DNA from: Micrococcales bacterium 31B
GTDB lineage: Bacteria; Actinomycetota; Actinomycetes; Actinomycetales; Dermabacteraceae
Reading direction: 5' to 3'
Assembly (NCBI GenBank): GCA_022803075.1
Contig: JAFFTF010000008.1
Location: forward strand, 60,418-103,829
DNA: 43,412 bases
This document shows, in pieces, positions 16,628 to 24,639 of the stretch (position 1 is the first letter of the stretch; each line of letters starts with the position of its first letter). The notes under the pieces are model-generated. The model saw nothing but the letters and a program-made list of their open reading frames with translations. It had not been told where the DNA came from and did no database searches. Position numbers and translations under genes: made by a program.

Positions 16628-19600
16628 TTAGGTTTCGGTGATCTCTTCGATGATCTCGCCGCCGAGTAGCTGCTTCACCACCTCGGGGCCCGCGATCGAG
16701 AGCATGTCGACCGAGGGGTCGTCCGGGTCGGCGTCGTCATATTCGTAGGCGGACGCCGCGGGCTTCGCGGGCTGGTTCGCACCCGTGCGCCGGGCCTCCT
16801 GCGCCGCGCTGAGGGCGGCGCGGGCCGCAGCGGCGGCGCCGGCTTCTGGTGCCGCCGCGGGGCGCGGCTGGGTTGGGGCTGGCTGGGTTGGGGCTGGCTG
16901 GGTTGGGGTGGGCTGGGTTGGGGTGGGCTGGGTTGGGGTGGGCTGGGTTTTGGCTGGCTGCGAGGAGGTTGCGGTGCTCGCGGATGCTTCGGTGCCGGGC
17001 TTGGGGGTGGGCGGAGGTCCGGGGCGGTGCTCTGGGTCCCGCGCGAGCCAGGGGTCTGCCACGTCGGCCTCGGCGTGGGCATCGCCTTCGAGGTCGTCCG
17101 CGGTCGCACCGGCCGCCGACAGGGCGCGTTGCACAGCGCTGGGGAGGTTTGCGCGTGTCGTGGCCGCAGCCGCGGCGGGCTCTGCGGGTGTCTGTGCGCC
17201 CGTGAGCCCTGCGGCCACGGAGGGCGGCAGAAAATCGGGCACGGAGGTTGACGACGAGCCTGGCAAGCGAGGTGTTTCGACCGCCGGAGTCGCTGCGGGT
17301 GCGAGGTCTGGCGCGGCGGGCATGGGTGTCGGGGCAGGCTCGTGGGCCTCGGCGGGTTCGAGCGCACCGTAGAGGTCGGTCACGAAGTCGGGCTCGTCGA
17401 ACGGGGGTTCGTCGACGGGCGCGTACTCCGTCGCAGTAGCCATGATTGTCTCGCGGCTTTGCACCGGAACGGGGCCCGTGGGCGGCACCTCGTCGGCGAC
17501 GAAGGCGGGAGGCTGCGCGACCTCGGGCCATTCGTCGTATCCGAGCTGCGCGGGCGCCGGGGTTGGGGTCGGGGCGGGCATCGGCGACGGCACTTCAGGT
17601 TCGGACGCCTCGGGGCGCGGCGCTGGTTGCCTTAGCCGCGCTGGTTGCGGCGCGGAGTAACCCGCGCCGAAACCTCCCTGATCGGTTGCCCTCGTTGGAG
17701 TTTGCGGTGGTGGCGTGGCGTGCTGCGCCTCGGGCCTCGCAGTGTGCGGTGCCATCGGTGGAGCGGCGTGTGACGCGACCGGAGCCGCCGCTGGGGGTGC
17801 GTCGGGGCGTGGTTGACGCTGCGGAGCGGGTCGCTGGTTGGCCGTCGAAGCCCGGGGCTGTGCGGGCTCGACCGTGACATGCTGGCCGGTGCCCACGTCA
17901 ATGGTGACGCGGATGCCCAGTTCATCAAACACGGCGCGTGCTAACAGTTGGTCTGCGCCGCTGTTGAGAAAGCTGCGCATGGGGCCGGCGTCTTTGAACG
18001 CTATGTTCAAGGCGCCGTTCGAGAGGTTAATGACCTGCCCGTGCTGACTCAGCGTCATCCAGGCGACTCGGCGCATCTCGCGCAGGCGATCGAGGATGTT
18101 AGGCCAGGCCGTGCGAATCGCGGCGGTGTCGATCGAGCCCAACGCGTGCCCCGACTGCGGTTCACGCTGCGGCTGGGGTACGGGCTGCGGCTCGCGCGGC
18201 TGCACCGGCATCGCCCCCGACACGGGCACCGGCTGAGCCTGTGGCTGGGGTACGGGCTGCGGCTCGCGCGGCTGCACCGGCATCGCCCCCGACTGACGGG
18301 CCGCTTCGCCCCCGCCCTGGCTGCGGCGGGCCGCGGCGCGCGCCAGGTCGCGGGCGCTCATGCCCTCCGGCACCTCCAGCTCGGGCTCGTCGCCTCGCTG
18401 CGCGACTCGTTGCGAGGCGGGTGCGGCATAGCCGCCCGTGTTCGGCGCGGGGAACCCCGGAGTCGCATCGCTGGAGGCACCCAGTCGGCGTTCGAGCAGC
18501 TCAACGCGCGCTGCCAACCCGCCGGACGGGGCGGACCCGGCCCCCGAGGCGTCCGCCCCGGGCAGCAGCAGGCGGGCACACAATAATTCGAGTTGGATGC
18601 GCGGCGCGGTGGGCCCGTGCATCGACGTGAGGGCGTCGTTGGTGACGTCGGCGGAGCGCGAGAGCGCGGCCGCGCCGTAGAGCGAGGCCTGGCGGCGCAG
18701 GGTGTCGAGGTGTTCGACGGGCATGCCCGGAAGCAGGGCCTCGAGCGAATCGGGCACGGCGGCGGCGATGATGAGGTCGCGGAACCGATCGAGGAGGTCT
18801 TCGACGAAGCGGCGGGGGTCGTGGCCGGTGGTCACGACCCGGTCGACGGCCTGAAACACGCTGGTCGCGTCGCCTGCGGCCAGTGCGTCGATGACCGAAT
18901 CGAGCAACTCGCCGTCGGTGAAGCCGAGCAGGTTCACGGCGGTTTCGTAGGCGATGCCCGCCGCGCCCGAGCCGGCCATGAGCTGGTCAAGCACCGAGAG
19001 GGTGTCGCGCGCCGAGCCGGTGCCCGCACGCACCACGAGTGGCAGCACGCCCTTCTCGACCGGCACGCCCTCGCTCGCGCAGAGGTGTTCGAGGTAGCGC
19101 GTGAGCACGGTCGCGGGGATCAGCCGGAACGGGTAGTGGTGCGTGCGCGAGCGAATGGTGCCGATGACCTTTTCGGGCTCGGTGGTCGCGAAGATGAACT
19201 TGACGTGCGGCGGCGGTTCTTCGACGAGCTTGAGCAGGGCGTTGAAGCCGTGCGCCGTGACCATGTGGGCCTCGTCGAGAATGAAGATCTTGTAGCGGTC
19301 GCGGGCGGGCGCGAACGTGGCGCGTTCGCGCAGTTCGCGGGCGTCGTCGACGCCCCCGTGACTGGCCGCGTCGATCTCGACGACGTCGAGCGAGCCGGAG
19401 CCGTCGCGCGATAGTTCGACGCACGACCCGCACGTGCCGCAGGGGGTCGAGGTGGGGCCCTGGGCGCAGTTGAGGCAGCGCGCGAGAATGCGCGCGCTGG
19501 TGGTTTTACCGCAGCCGCGTGGGCCGCTAAACAGGTAGGCGTGACCGATGCGGTTGTTGTCGAGCGCGCGCATGAGCGGTTCGGTGACGTGCTCTTGGCC

Positions 19601-19702
19601 AATCACGTCGGCAAAGGTTTCGGGCCGGTAGCGGCGGTACAGCGCGGCCTTGGCGGCGGCGAAGGCGTGCGGGGCGGGCGGCGCTGAACTGTTATCGGAC
19701 AC
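16628..19702 (-). CDS. dnaX: DNA polymerase III subunit gamma/tau
   Basis: The clamp-loader ATPase of the replicative polymerase, here 1024 residues. The start is a GTG at 19702. The AAA+ part (1-370) shows RYRPETFADVIGQEHV, Walker A SGPRGCGKTTSARI, the zinc module CLNCAQGPTSTPCGTC, Walker B ILDEAHM, the sensor-1 TTEPEKV and an SRC-like GTGSARDTLS. Beyond residue 400 the protein is a long Pro/Ala/Gln-rich tau region. It contains a duplicated block (AMPVQPREPQPVPQPQ) and a short PTQ-repeat array near 945. The conserved C-terminal end EIIEEITET closes the gene. The usual downstream partners ybaB/recR are not next; the hydantoin operon follows instead. Confidence 0.96.
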   Translation of the reverse strand: MSDNSSAPPAPHAFAAAKAALYRRYRPETFADVIGQEHVTEPLMRALDNNRIGHAYLFSGPRGCGKTTSARILARCLNCAQGPTSTPCGTCGSCVELSRDGSGSLDVVEIDAASHGGVDDARELRERATFAPARDRYKIFILDEAHMVTAHGFNALLKLVEEPPPHVKFIFATTEPEKVIGTIRSRTHHYPFRLIPATVLTRYLEHLCASEGVPVEKGVLPLVVRAGTGSARDTLSVLDQLMAGSGAAGIAYETAVNLLGFTDGELLDSVIDALAAGDATSVFQAVDRVVTTGHDPRRFVEDLLDRFRDLIIAAAVPDSLEALLPGMPVEHLDTLRRQASLYGAAALSRSADVTNDALTSMHGPTAPRIQLELLCARLLLPGADASGAGSAPSGGLAARVELLERRLGASSDATPGFPAPNTGGYAAPASQRVAQRGDEPELEVPEGMSARDLARAAARRSQGGGEAARQSGAMPVQPREPQPVPQPQAQPVPVSGAMPVQPREPQPVPQPQREPQSGHALGSIDTAAIRTAWPNILDRLREMRRVAWMTLSQHGQVINLSNGALNIAFKDAGPMRSFLNSGADQLLARAVFDELGIRVTIDVGTGQHVTVEPAQPRASTANQRPAPQRQPRPDAPPAAAPVASHAAPPMAPHTARPEAQHATPPPQTPTRATDQGGFGAGYSAPQPARLRQPAPRPEASEPEVPSPMPAPTPTPAPAQLGYDEWPEVAQPPAFVADEVPPTGPVPVQSRETIMATATEYAPVDEPPFDEPDFVTDLYGALEPAEAHEPAPTPMPAAPDLAPAATPAVETPRLPGSSSTSVPDFLPPSVAAGLTGAQTPAEPAAAAATTRANLPSAVQRALSAAGATADDLEGDAHAEADVADPWLARDPEHRPGPPPTPKPGTEASASTATSSQPAKTQPTPTQPTPTQPTPTQPAPTQPAPTQPRPAAAPEAGAAAAARAALSAAQEARRTGANQPAKPAASAYEYDDADPDDPSVDMLSIAGPEVVKQLLGGEIIEEITET
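16866..16952. repeat. Short tandem repeat inside dnaX (PTQ array)
   Basis: A 15-bp unit (GGCTGGGTTGGGGTG and close variants) is repeated about six times. On the coding strand it encodes PTQP(T/A) repeats in the flexible tau region. It is in frame and likely varies in copy number between strains by slippage. Confidence 0.8.
18171..18292. repeat. 50-bp direct duplication inside dnaX
   Basis: Bases 18171-18220 and 18243-18292 are identical over 50 bp, 72 bp apart. The duplication is in frame and yields two copies of AMPVQPREPQPVPQPQ in the tau linker. Confidence 0.85.
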
Positions 19703-19830
19703 CCCAACACCTTAGCGGGGGCCGCCCAGGTTTGTGATCGCCGTTTTTTATTGAGAGCGGTCGGACGCCGCGGTGGCCCGTGACCAGCGCATCCTCCCTG
19801 GCCGAGGGCCTGGCAGGCCGCTACTCTTAC

Positions 19831-19853
19831 GAACTCTAACATTGTTAGTGTTC
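19831..19853. promoter_or_regulatory. 23-bp palindrome upstream of dnaX
   Basis: GAAC-T-CTAAC-ATT-GTTAG-T-GTTC: both the inner CTAAC/GTTAG and the outer GAAC/GTTC arms pair, with one symmetric mismatch. It lies about 130 bp upstream of the dnaX start and downstream of the SRP RNA on the same strand. The layout resembles a TetR-type operator. The regulator is unknown. Confidence 0.5.
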
Positions 19854-19935
19854 TAGTAGATTCTTCCCGCGAAGGGCTCAGAAAAGGGAGCCTGACCTGG
19901 CGAAACGCGTGCGCAACGCGCTGCGGGCATGAAAA

Positions 19936-20023
19936 GACCTCTCACGCACCCGACAGAGCCTTCTTACCCTTGCTGCATTCCTGCCCTGGGGGAGTTCGGA
20001 AAGATATCGCCACGTGAGAGGCT
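19936..20023 (-). ncRNA. ffs: Small signal recognition particle RNA (4.5S type)
   Basis: The minus strand carries the bacterial small SRP RNA core: GGGCAGGAATGCAGCAAGGG (the conserved tetraloop and internal-loop domain bound by Ffh), flanked by outer arms CCTCTCACG at one end and CGTGAGAGG at the other, which pair to close the hairpin. Ends are set by these arms, so they are approximate within a few bases. A run of T (TCTTTTC on the minus strand) follows and probably terminates it. Its RNA guides membrane protein targeting together with Ffh and FtsY. It is upstream of dnaX on the same strand. Confidence 0.88.
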
Positions 20024-20157
20024 GTAACTAGCCTACCGGAACTTCACGGCACCGACGACCACCGTGCGCCCGCAGCGAACCGGCCGTGCGTGAGACCCAG
20101 CACACTGGGCGTCCAGATTTAACCTTGACCGCCACTTCAGGTAAAGTAGCGAGTCCC

Positions 20158-20245
20158 GGAGGATTCGCCTAGCGGCCTATGGCGCACGCTTGGAAAGCGT
20201 GTTGGGTTCACGCCCTCGGGGGTTCGAATCCCCCATTCTCCGCCA
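20158..20245 (+). tRNA. tRNA-Ser (anticodon GGA)
   Basis: A complete class II tRNA. Acceptor strand GGAGGAT pairs with ATTCTCC. The anticodon stem-loop is CACGC-TTGGAAA-GCGTG with GGA at positions 34-36, reading UCC/UCU. There is a long variable arm and a T-arm GGGGGTTCGAATCCCCC. The 3' CCA is encoded (20243-20245). It is followed at once by a strong terminator. Confidence 0.97.
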
Positions 20246-20248
20246 ACT

Positions 20249-20286
20249 GACGTTGGCCCCCAGCACTGGGGGCCAACGTCTTTTTT
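20249..20286 (+). terminator. Rho-independent terminator of tRNA-Ser
   Basis: GACGTTGGCCCCC and GGGGGCCAACGTC form a 13-bp stem with a short loop, followed by TTTTTT. Confidence 0.93.
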
Positions 20287-20535
20287 GCGCCGCAACCCAC
20301 ACCCTGGCGCGAGAGCAGCCCTCCTCGATCTCCTACTACGTGCGCTCACACGACCACGGCAGCGAGCACTCCCGCTTGTCAACAGGCACCGGCCAGCATT
20401 GCTTCGACAGCCTCACGTAGCCAATAAATTTTTCACTAACCACCTACGAAAGTAGTATGTCGAAACAAACTTCGACCTGTAAGATGGAGTACGTTCAGCA
20501 AGGTCCTGCCGAACACATCGACATTGGAGTCAAAA
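20287..20535 (+). promoter_or_regulatory. Leader and promoter region of the bacteriocin-like pair
   Basis: No gene is recognised between the tRNA terminator and 20535. The DNA becomes clearly more AT-rich after 20420. It contains a GNRA-capped mini-hairpin CTAC-GAAA-GTAG (20444-20455), an inverted repeat GTCGAA-ACAAAC-TTCGAC (20459-20476) and a -10-like TAAGAT about 5 bp after it. The inverted repeat could be an operator overlapping the promoter. GGAG at 20526-20529 is the ribosome site for the next gene. Confidence 0.45.
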
Positions 20536-21052
20536 ATGAAAAAAGTGGACTTTCCTAACACTTTCGGCCTCACTCATGGTCGCAGCGGCGTTTCCGCATG
20601 CCGCTCAGGCAACAGAAATCTCAAGCCCAAGCAGCAGTTTGAGCAGCGAGGCTGACGCTCCAGCCTTTACGTTCACGTCGGCCGAAGGCACTCGAACGTT
20701 TGATGTGGTGGGCGCCGATTTAATCCCCCATGTCCTGACAGGCGACACGGTCATTGTCGAAGGCAAAGCAGTCAACGTGTACAACAGTGGAGGCCAGTTG
20801 GTAGCCAGTGTCGAAGCAGAAACGTCGGCAGGAGTCGCAATCGTGCAGGCAGACGGCAAAGTCTCACTGGTGTCTACCGGTGGTACGTCGCGCAGCACCG
20901 CAGGTTGCATTGACAACAAGTGGGGCGGATGGGTGATTGGCGGCGCTTTCGGCGCCCTGGTCTGCACCCCACTGGGCCTCGGAACCGGCGGCGTGGCTGC
21001 GGTCCCCTGTGCCATCGCCACATCGACGGCCATCACCGCCTTGAGTTGCTGA
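20536..21052 (+). CDS. Probable secreted bacteriocin precursor, signal peptide out of frame by one base
   Basis: Read from 20576 this is a 158-residue protein. Residues 30-105 are a beta-rich pro-region. The C-terminal part (about 111-158) is hydrophobic and Gly-rich, with four cysteines (111, 130, 145, 158), a GGWVIGGAFGALV stretch and a terminal Cys. That resembles processed class II or halocin-C8-like bacteriocins; I cannot assign a named family. The frame stays open upstream to 20540 and reads KKWTFLTLSASLMVAAAFPHAAQA, a typical Sec signal peptide. The only ATG with a good ribosome site (GGAG, 6 bp away) is at 20536. It is joined to that frame only if the A6 run at 20539-20544 had five A's. 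So the gene is either frameshifted, phase-variable, expressed by slippage, or misread. A small membrane-protein gene follows. Confidence 0.7.
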
Positions 21053-21101
21053 AACCGGTCGGCCTGAAGAAACGAACCAACATGAAATGTCAAGGCAAGC
21101 G

Positions 21102-21386
21102 ATGAATACAATCACCAACCACAACAACTTTCGCGCCGCCGGTAACGCACTGCTGATAACCGCGGCGTTCGCAATAGGCATGCAGAGGCTTGGCCTGCCG
21201 TGGTGGGCATGGGCACTCCAATTTGCCTTCACGTTCCTGGCGGCACGATTGTTTCTCTCGCAGTACACGGTCGTAGGCGCCGATGGCGCAACGAAGACCC
21301 TCGACAAGAAGAAACTCTTGAAGTCGGCCCTGATAAATGCCGTGATTCTTGGGGCCCTGGCATTCGTCTGGTTTTTCTGGTTGTAA
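21102..21386 (+). CDS. Small three-helix membrane protein, possible immunity protein
   Basis: A 94-residue protein with hydrophobic segments at about 13-29, 34-52 and 74-93, and a basic loop (DKKKLLK) before the last helix. I recognise no family. The ATG at 21102 has AAGG about 7 bp upstream; an in-frame ATG at 21087 (MSRQA extension) has no good site. The gene begins 50 bp after the bacteriocin-like gene on the same strand, so both probably share a transcript. Small membrane proteins next to bacteriocin genes often confer self-immunity, which is the basis of the suggestion (inference). Confidence 0.65.
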   Translation: MNTITNHNNFRAAGNALLITAAFAIGMQRLGLPWWAWALQFAFTFLAARLFLSQYTVVGADGATKTLDKKKLLKSALINAVILGALAFVWFFWL

Positions 21387-21508
21387 ACCCAGTTATCAAA
21401 ACCGTGACGGGTAGTCGAAGCGCTTCTTCTGAGCCGTTCATCAGGTGGTCCCGGTACGCTGGGGCCACCTGTTTCGCTGAGACCGACCACCCCCACGAAA
21501 GGCCCAGC

Positions 21509-22300
21509 ATGCCCCGACCCCGTGAGGCCGCGTGCGTCGAAGGCAGCGGGCATGAACTGCAAGACACGTGGGGCGAACGCGGCGCGACCCTGTGGGTGAT
21601 CGACGGGGCCACCGCCACCGACCCCGCGAACAATCCCGCGGTCGCCGCCTGGGTGGGCACGCTCTCGCGCGCGCTCGCCCTCGCCGTGGAGGCCGACCCC
21701 GAGCACACCCTCGCAGCCACCCTCGAACTCGCGATCGCCCGGTCCCGCGAGCCAGGCACCGGCTGGCACCCCTCCGCGACCGTCGCGATGGCTCGCTGGC
21801 ACGCGAACGGGCTCTCCACCCTCGTACTGTGCGATGCCGGGCTGTTGATCCGTCAGGCCTCGGGTGTCTGCGCGGTCACGCAAGACACCCGTCTCGATGA
21901 CGTGCTGGCCGCCCCGCGCGCCGCGCTGGCCGCCCCGCGCGCCGCGCTGGCCGAGGCGCGCGCGAGCCACGACGAGGCCCGCACCGCACGCGCCTTCGCC
22001 TCCCTCGTGCGCGAGGTCGATGACCTGCGCAATCGCGAGGGTGGATTCTGGGTGGCCGCGCGCGACCCCGACGCCGCACACCACGCACTGACCGCGGAGC
22101 ACCCCGACGCCGCGGGGGTAATCGCCATGAGCGACGGCGTGTGTAACGAGATCGGCCGCGTCTTCGGGGGGCCGGTCGCCGCCTGGGACGCCCTGTCGGC
22201 CGGGTTGGCTGCCTCCGTCGCGCGCCTGCGTGGCGAGGTTTTGGCCCGCGACGGCGGCGTCGACGACCTCACGGCGGTCGTAAGCCGACGACCCGGCTAG
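21509..22300 (+). CDS. PP2C-like serine/threonine protein phosphatase
   Basis: A 263-residue soluble protein with the PP2C pattern: metal-binding Asp in LWVIDGATA (about 30-38), the strand and turn GVIAMSDGVCNEIG (about 208-221), and the C-terminal DGGVDDLTAVV. The N-terminal RxxNxD motif typical of full PP2C enzymes is not evident, so activity may be altered. A 21-bp unit is duplicated in tandem (21905-21946), giving LAAPRAALAAPRAALAEA. The ATG at 21509 follows CGAAAGG. The frame is open further upstream to 21200, but that part overlaps the small membrane-protein gene and is not protein-like. It is convergent with the LysR gene. Confidence 0.8.
   Translation: MPRPREAACVEGSGHELQDTWGERGATLWVIDGATATDPANNPAVAAWVGTLSRALALAVEADPEHTLAATLELAIARSREPGTGWHPSATVAMARWHANGLSTLVLCDAGLLIRQASGVCAVTQDTRLDDVLAAPRAALAAPRAALAEARASHDEARTARAFASLVREVDDLRNREGGFWVAARDPDAAHHALTAEHPDAAGVIAMSDGVCNEIGRVFGGPVAAWDALSAGLAASVARLRGEVLARDGGVDDLTAVVSRRPG
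21905..21946. repeat. In-frame 21-bp tandem duplication in the phosphatase gene
   Basis: The 21 bp at 21905-21925 is repeated exactly at 21926-21946, duplicating seven residues in an Ala-rich helix. Confidence 0.9.
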
Positions 22301-22309
22301 CTCGCGCCC

Positions 22310-23251
22310 CTAGTCGAGATACGCCCCCGCGCTCTCTCGCGCCACATCGAGCAGCGTCGACTGGAACGCCACCTCGGCGGGCGCGTACACCTTGTCTTGA
22401 CGCTGCGCGAGCAGCACGCGGCGCAGCGGCGCGTCATCGCCCAGGCCCAGCACGCGCACGTCGGGGTGCTGCAGGGCGACGGCGGTCTTCGGCACGAGCG
22501 CGACCCCCATTCCTATGCTCACCATGGCCTGGGCCTCCTGGTAGTCATTGGCGAGAAAGCCGATGCGCGGCTCGAAGTGCGCCTCACGCGCCGAACGCAT
22601 GAGCACCTCAACGGCCGGGTGGGCCTCCGCCCGCACGATCCAGGTCTCGTCGCGCAGGTCATGCAGCGAAACGGTCTCGCGCTCGGCCAGGGGGTGGGTC
22701 TTTGCCACGAGAATCTTCGTGCTCTCGCTGAACACTTCGGTGACGCGAATGCTCTCGTGTTCGAACCTGTGCCACGGGTAATCCCACAGCAGGCAGAGGT
22801 CCGTGGCGCCCGATTCGAGCTGCGCGACCAGTTCATTGAAACGGGCGCTGCGCAGGGCAATCTCGATGGCGGGGTAGCGCCCCTTGAACGCGCGAATCAC
22901 GCTCGGCAGAAACGAACCCGCGAGGGTTGGGAACGTGCCCACCGTGAGGGTGCCGCGCTTGAGGCCCGCAATCTGGTCGAGGTCTGAGGCGGCTGCGCTC
23001 ATTAACCTCACGATGCTGCGCGCGTGCTGGGCGAGCACCTGGCCTGCCTCGGTCGGCGCGACCCCGCGCGAGCGGCGGATCAGCAGCGGCTGGCCCACCT
23101 CGACCTCGAGTTTGCGCAGCTGTTGCGACACGGCGGAGGGCGTGTACTGCAGATTCTCGGCGGCCGCGGTGATGGAACCGGTCTCAACTACCTCTAATAG
23201 TAAGGCGAGCCGCCGAACGTCGAACAATTGCGATTCCTGGGACTTAAGCAT
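22310..23251 (-). CDS. LysR-family transcriptional regulator
   Basis: A 313-residue LTTR. The N-terminal winged helix-turn-helix is FDVRRLALLLEVVETGSITA followed by AAENLQYTPSAVSQQLRKLE. The C-terminal part is a periplasmic-binding-protein-like effector domain. The ATG at 23251 is preferred since AAGG lies 7-10 bp upstream; an ATG 15 bp earlier (23266) has no site. It is divergent from the PrpF-like and MatC-like genes, as usual for LTTRs, so it most likely controls them in response to an organic acid (inference). Confidence 0.93.
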   Translation of the reverse strand: MLKSQESQLFDVRRLALLLEVVETGSITAAAENLQYTPSAVSQQLRKLEVEVGQPLLIRRSRGVAPTEAGQVLAQHARSIVRLMSAAASDLDQIAGLKRGTLTVGTFPTLAGSFLPSVIRAFKGRYPAIEIALRSARFNELVAQLESGATDLCLLWDYPWHRFEHESIRVTEVFSESTKILVAKTHPLAERETVSLHDLRDETWIVRAEAHPAVEVLMRSAREAHFEPRIGFLANDYQEAQAMVSIGMGVALVPKTAVALQHPDVRVLGLGDDAPLRRVLLAQRQDKVYAPAEVAFQSTLLDVARESAGAYLD

Positions 23252-23492
23252 TGCTACACCTTGCATGAGATTCCGTTAATTCTGCACGTGCCAGGGCAAG
23301 GGGACAGGCCAGCGCCACCCCCGGAGCGTCCGGCCGCACGCCCTCGCCGCCGCATCGCACCACGACAGCCAGTGAATGAAGCAATGCTACAGCAGGCTTA
23401 AATTAATCAACCTTGTCTACAGGCAATTGCGCCCGCATTCTCGTAATAACCCGCCCGGCACGGTAGCCGGGCCCTCACGAGAGATCCACCCC
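23252..23492. promoter_or_regulatory. Divergent control region between the LysR and PrpF-like genes
   Basis: About 240 bp without a gene. It becomes AT-rich around 23390-23415 (CTTAAATTAATCAACCTTG). GCATTGCTACA (23248-23258) and GCAATGCTACA (23381-23391) are near-identical direct repeats and may be LTTR-binding half-sites. Low confidence for exact sites. Confidence 0.4.
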
Positions 23493-24629
23493 ATGCACAT
23501 CACCGCAGAATGGATGCGCGGCGGCACCAGCAAGTGCTGGGTCTTCGACGCAGACCACCTCCGCCGCCACGGCACGAGCCTCGACACGCTGCTGCCCCGC
23601 GTCTTCGGCAGCCCCGACCACCGCCAGATCGACGGGGTCGGCGGCGCCACCTCCACCACCAGCAAGGCCATGATCGTCAATCGCTCGGTCGACCCTGCCG
23701 TCGACGTCGAGTTCACGTTCGCGCAGGTCGGCATCGAAGAAGCCACCGTCGACTGGGGCAGCAACTGCGGCAACTGCTCCGCTGCCGTCGGCCTCTACGC
23801 CGTGCAAAACGCCTGGGTGCAACCCACGGGCGACCTCACCGACGTGCGCACCCGCAACACCAACACGGGCCAACTGATCTTGCAGCGCATCCCAACCCCC
23901 GGCGGCGCACTGCCCGAGAACCCCACAGCCACCATGGACGGCGTGCCGTTCCCCGGCCACGAGGTGCAGCTCGGCTTCAGCAACCCCGCGGGTCGCACCA
24001 CCGGCCGCCTCCTGCCCACGGGCACCGCCACCGAAATGCTTTCCGCACAGGGCACGCCCCTCACCGTCTCGATGGTCGACGCGGGCGCCCCCCTCGTGAT
24101 CGTGCGCGCCGAAGACCTCGGCCTGACCGCCAGCACCTACGCCACGTGGTCCGACACGGTGCAGAGCCACCTCGACCTGCTCGACCGCGTGCGCCGCCTC
24201 GGTGCCGTCCGCATGGGCCTCGCCGAGAATATTTCGGACGCCGCGCGGGCAGTTCCTAAGTTAGCCATCGTGGGCGCCCCCGACCCGGCAGACACAGACG
24301 CCGACCTCTGCGTGCTGATGCTGTCGATGGGCAAGCCCCACCCGGCGCTCGCCGTAACCGGCAGCGTGGGCCTCACGCTCGCCGCCCGCACCCCCGGAAC
24401 CGTTGCCCACGCCGCGCTCGCGCAAGCGCCCGGCCGCACGCTACGCCTGCGCACCCCCGTGGGCGTCCTCGAAACCTGGACCGACCGCGTGGGCGACGAC
24501 CTGTTCGTCGGCACCACCCGCACGGCCCGCTCGATCGCCTCGGCGACCATTCACTTGCCCGATTTCGCGTCACAATCCGACACGTTCGACAGCACCGCAG
24601 CTGCCGAGTTGGTCGGCGCCACAGCCTAA
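23493..24629 (+). CDS. PrpF-family isomerase
   Basis: A 378-residue protein of the PrpF family (cis/trans or double-bond isomerases with a diaminopimelate-epimerase-like fold). Key segments: AEWMRGGTSKCWVFDADHL near the start with the active-site-region Cys, the IDGVGGATSTTSKAMIV stretch, the VDWGSNCGNCSAAVG motif with a Cys, and the late block LMLSMGKPHPALAVTGSV. Members isomerise 2-methylaconitate or 4-oxalomesaconate. The partner AcnD is not in the window, and the next gene is a transporter, so the substrate is probably an imported di- or tricarboxylate. The ATG at 23493 is chosen over an upstream in-frame ATG at 23376 because the family N-terminus starts there, with GAGAG upstream. Confidence 0.9.
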   Translation: MHITAEWMRGGTSKCWVFDADHLRRHGTSLDTLLPRVFGSPDHRQIDGVGGATSTTSKAMIVNRSVDPAVDVEFTFAQVGIEEATVDWGSNCGNCSAAVGLYAVQNAWVQPTGDLTDVRTRNTNTGQLILQRIPTPGGALPENPTATMDGVPFPGHEVQLGFSNPAGRTTGRLLPTGTATEMLSAQGTPLTVSMVDAGAPLVIVRAEDLGLTASTYATWSDTVQSHLDLLDRVRRLGAVRMGLAENISDAARAVPKLAIVGAPDPADTDADLCVLMLSMGKPHPALAVTGSVGLTLAARTPGTVAHAALAQAPGRTLRLRTPVGVLETWTDRVGDDLFVGTTRTARSIASATIHLPDFASQSDTFDSTAAAELVGATA

Positions 24630-24639
24630 GGAACCTAGC

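Noticed and set aside
19831-19853. LexA (SOS) box
   Set aside because: GAAC and GTTC are 15 bp apart rather than the 4 bp of an actinobacterial SOS box.
20190-20420. Small frame starting inside tRNA-Ser
   Set aside because: It runs through the tRNA and its terminator and lacks a ribosome site; no domain is recognisable.
20158-20535. Duplicated tRNA 3' end as attachment site of a genomic island
   Set aside because: I found no second copy of the tRNA 3' end in the window and no integrase gene, so insertion at the tRNA is only a possibility.
20536-20548. Programmed -1 frameshift at A-AAA-AAG
   Set aside because: The heptamer is present, but joining the start to the signal peptide needs a +1 (or -2) shift, not -1.
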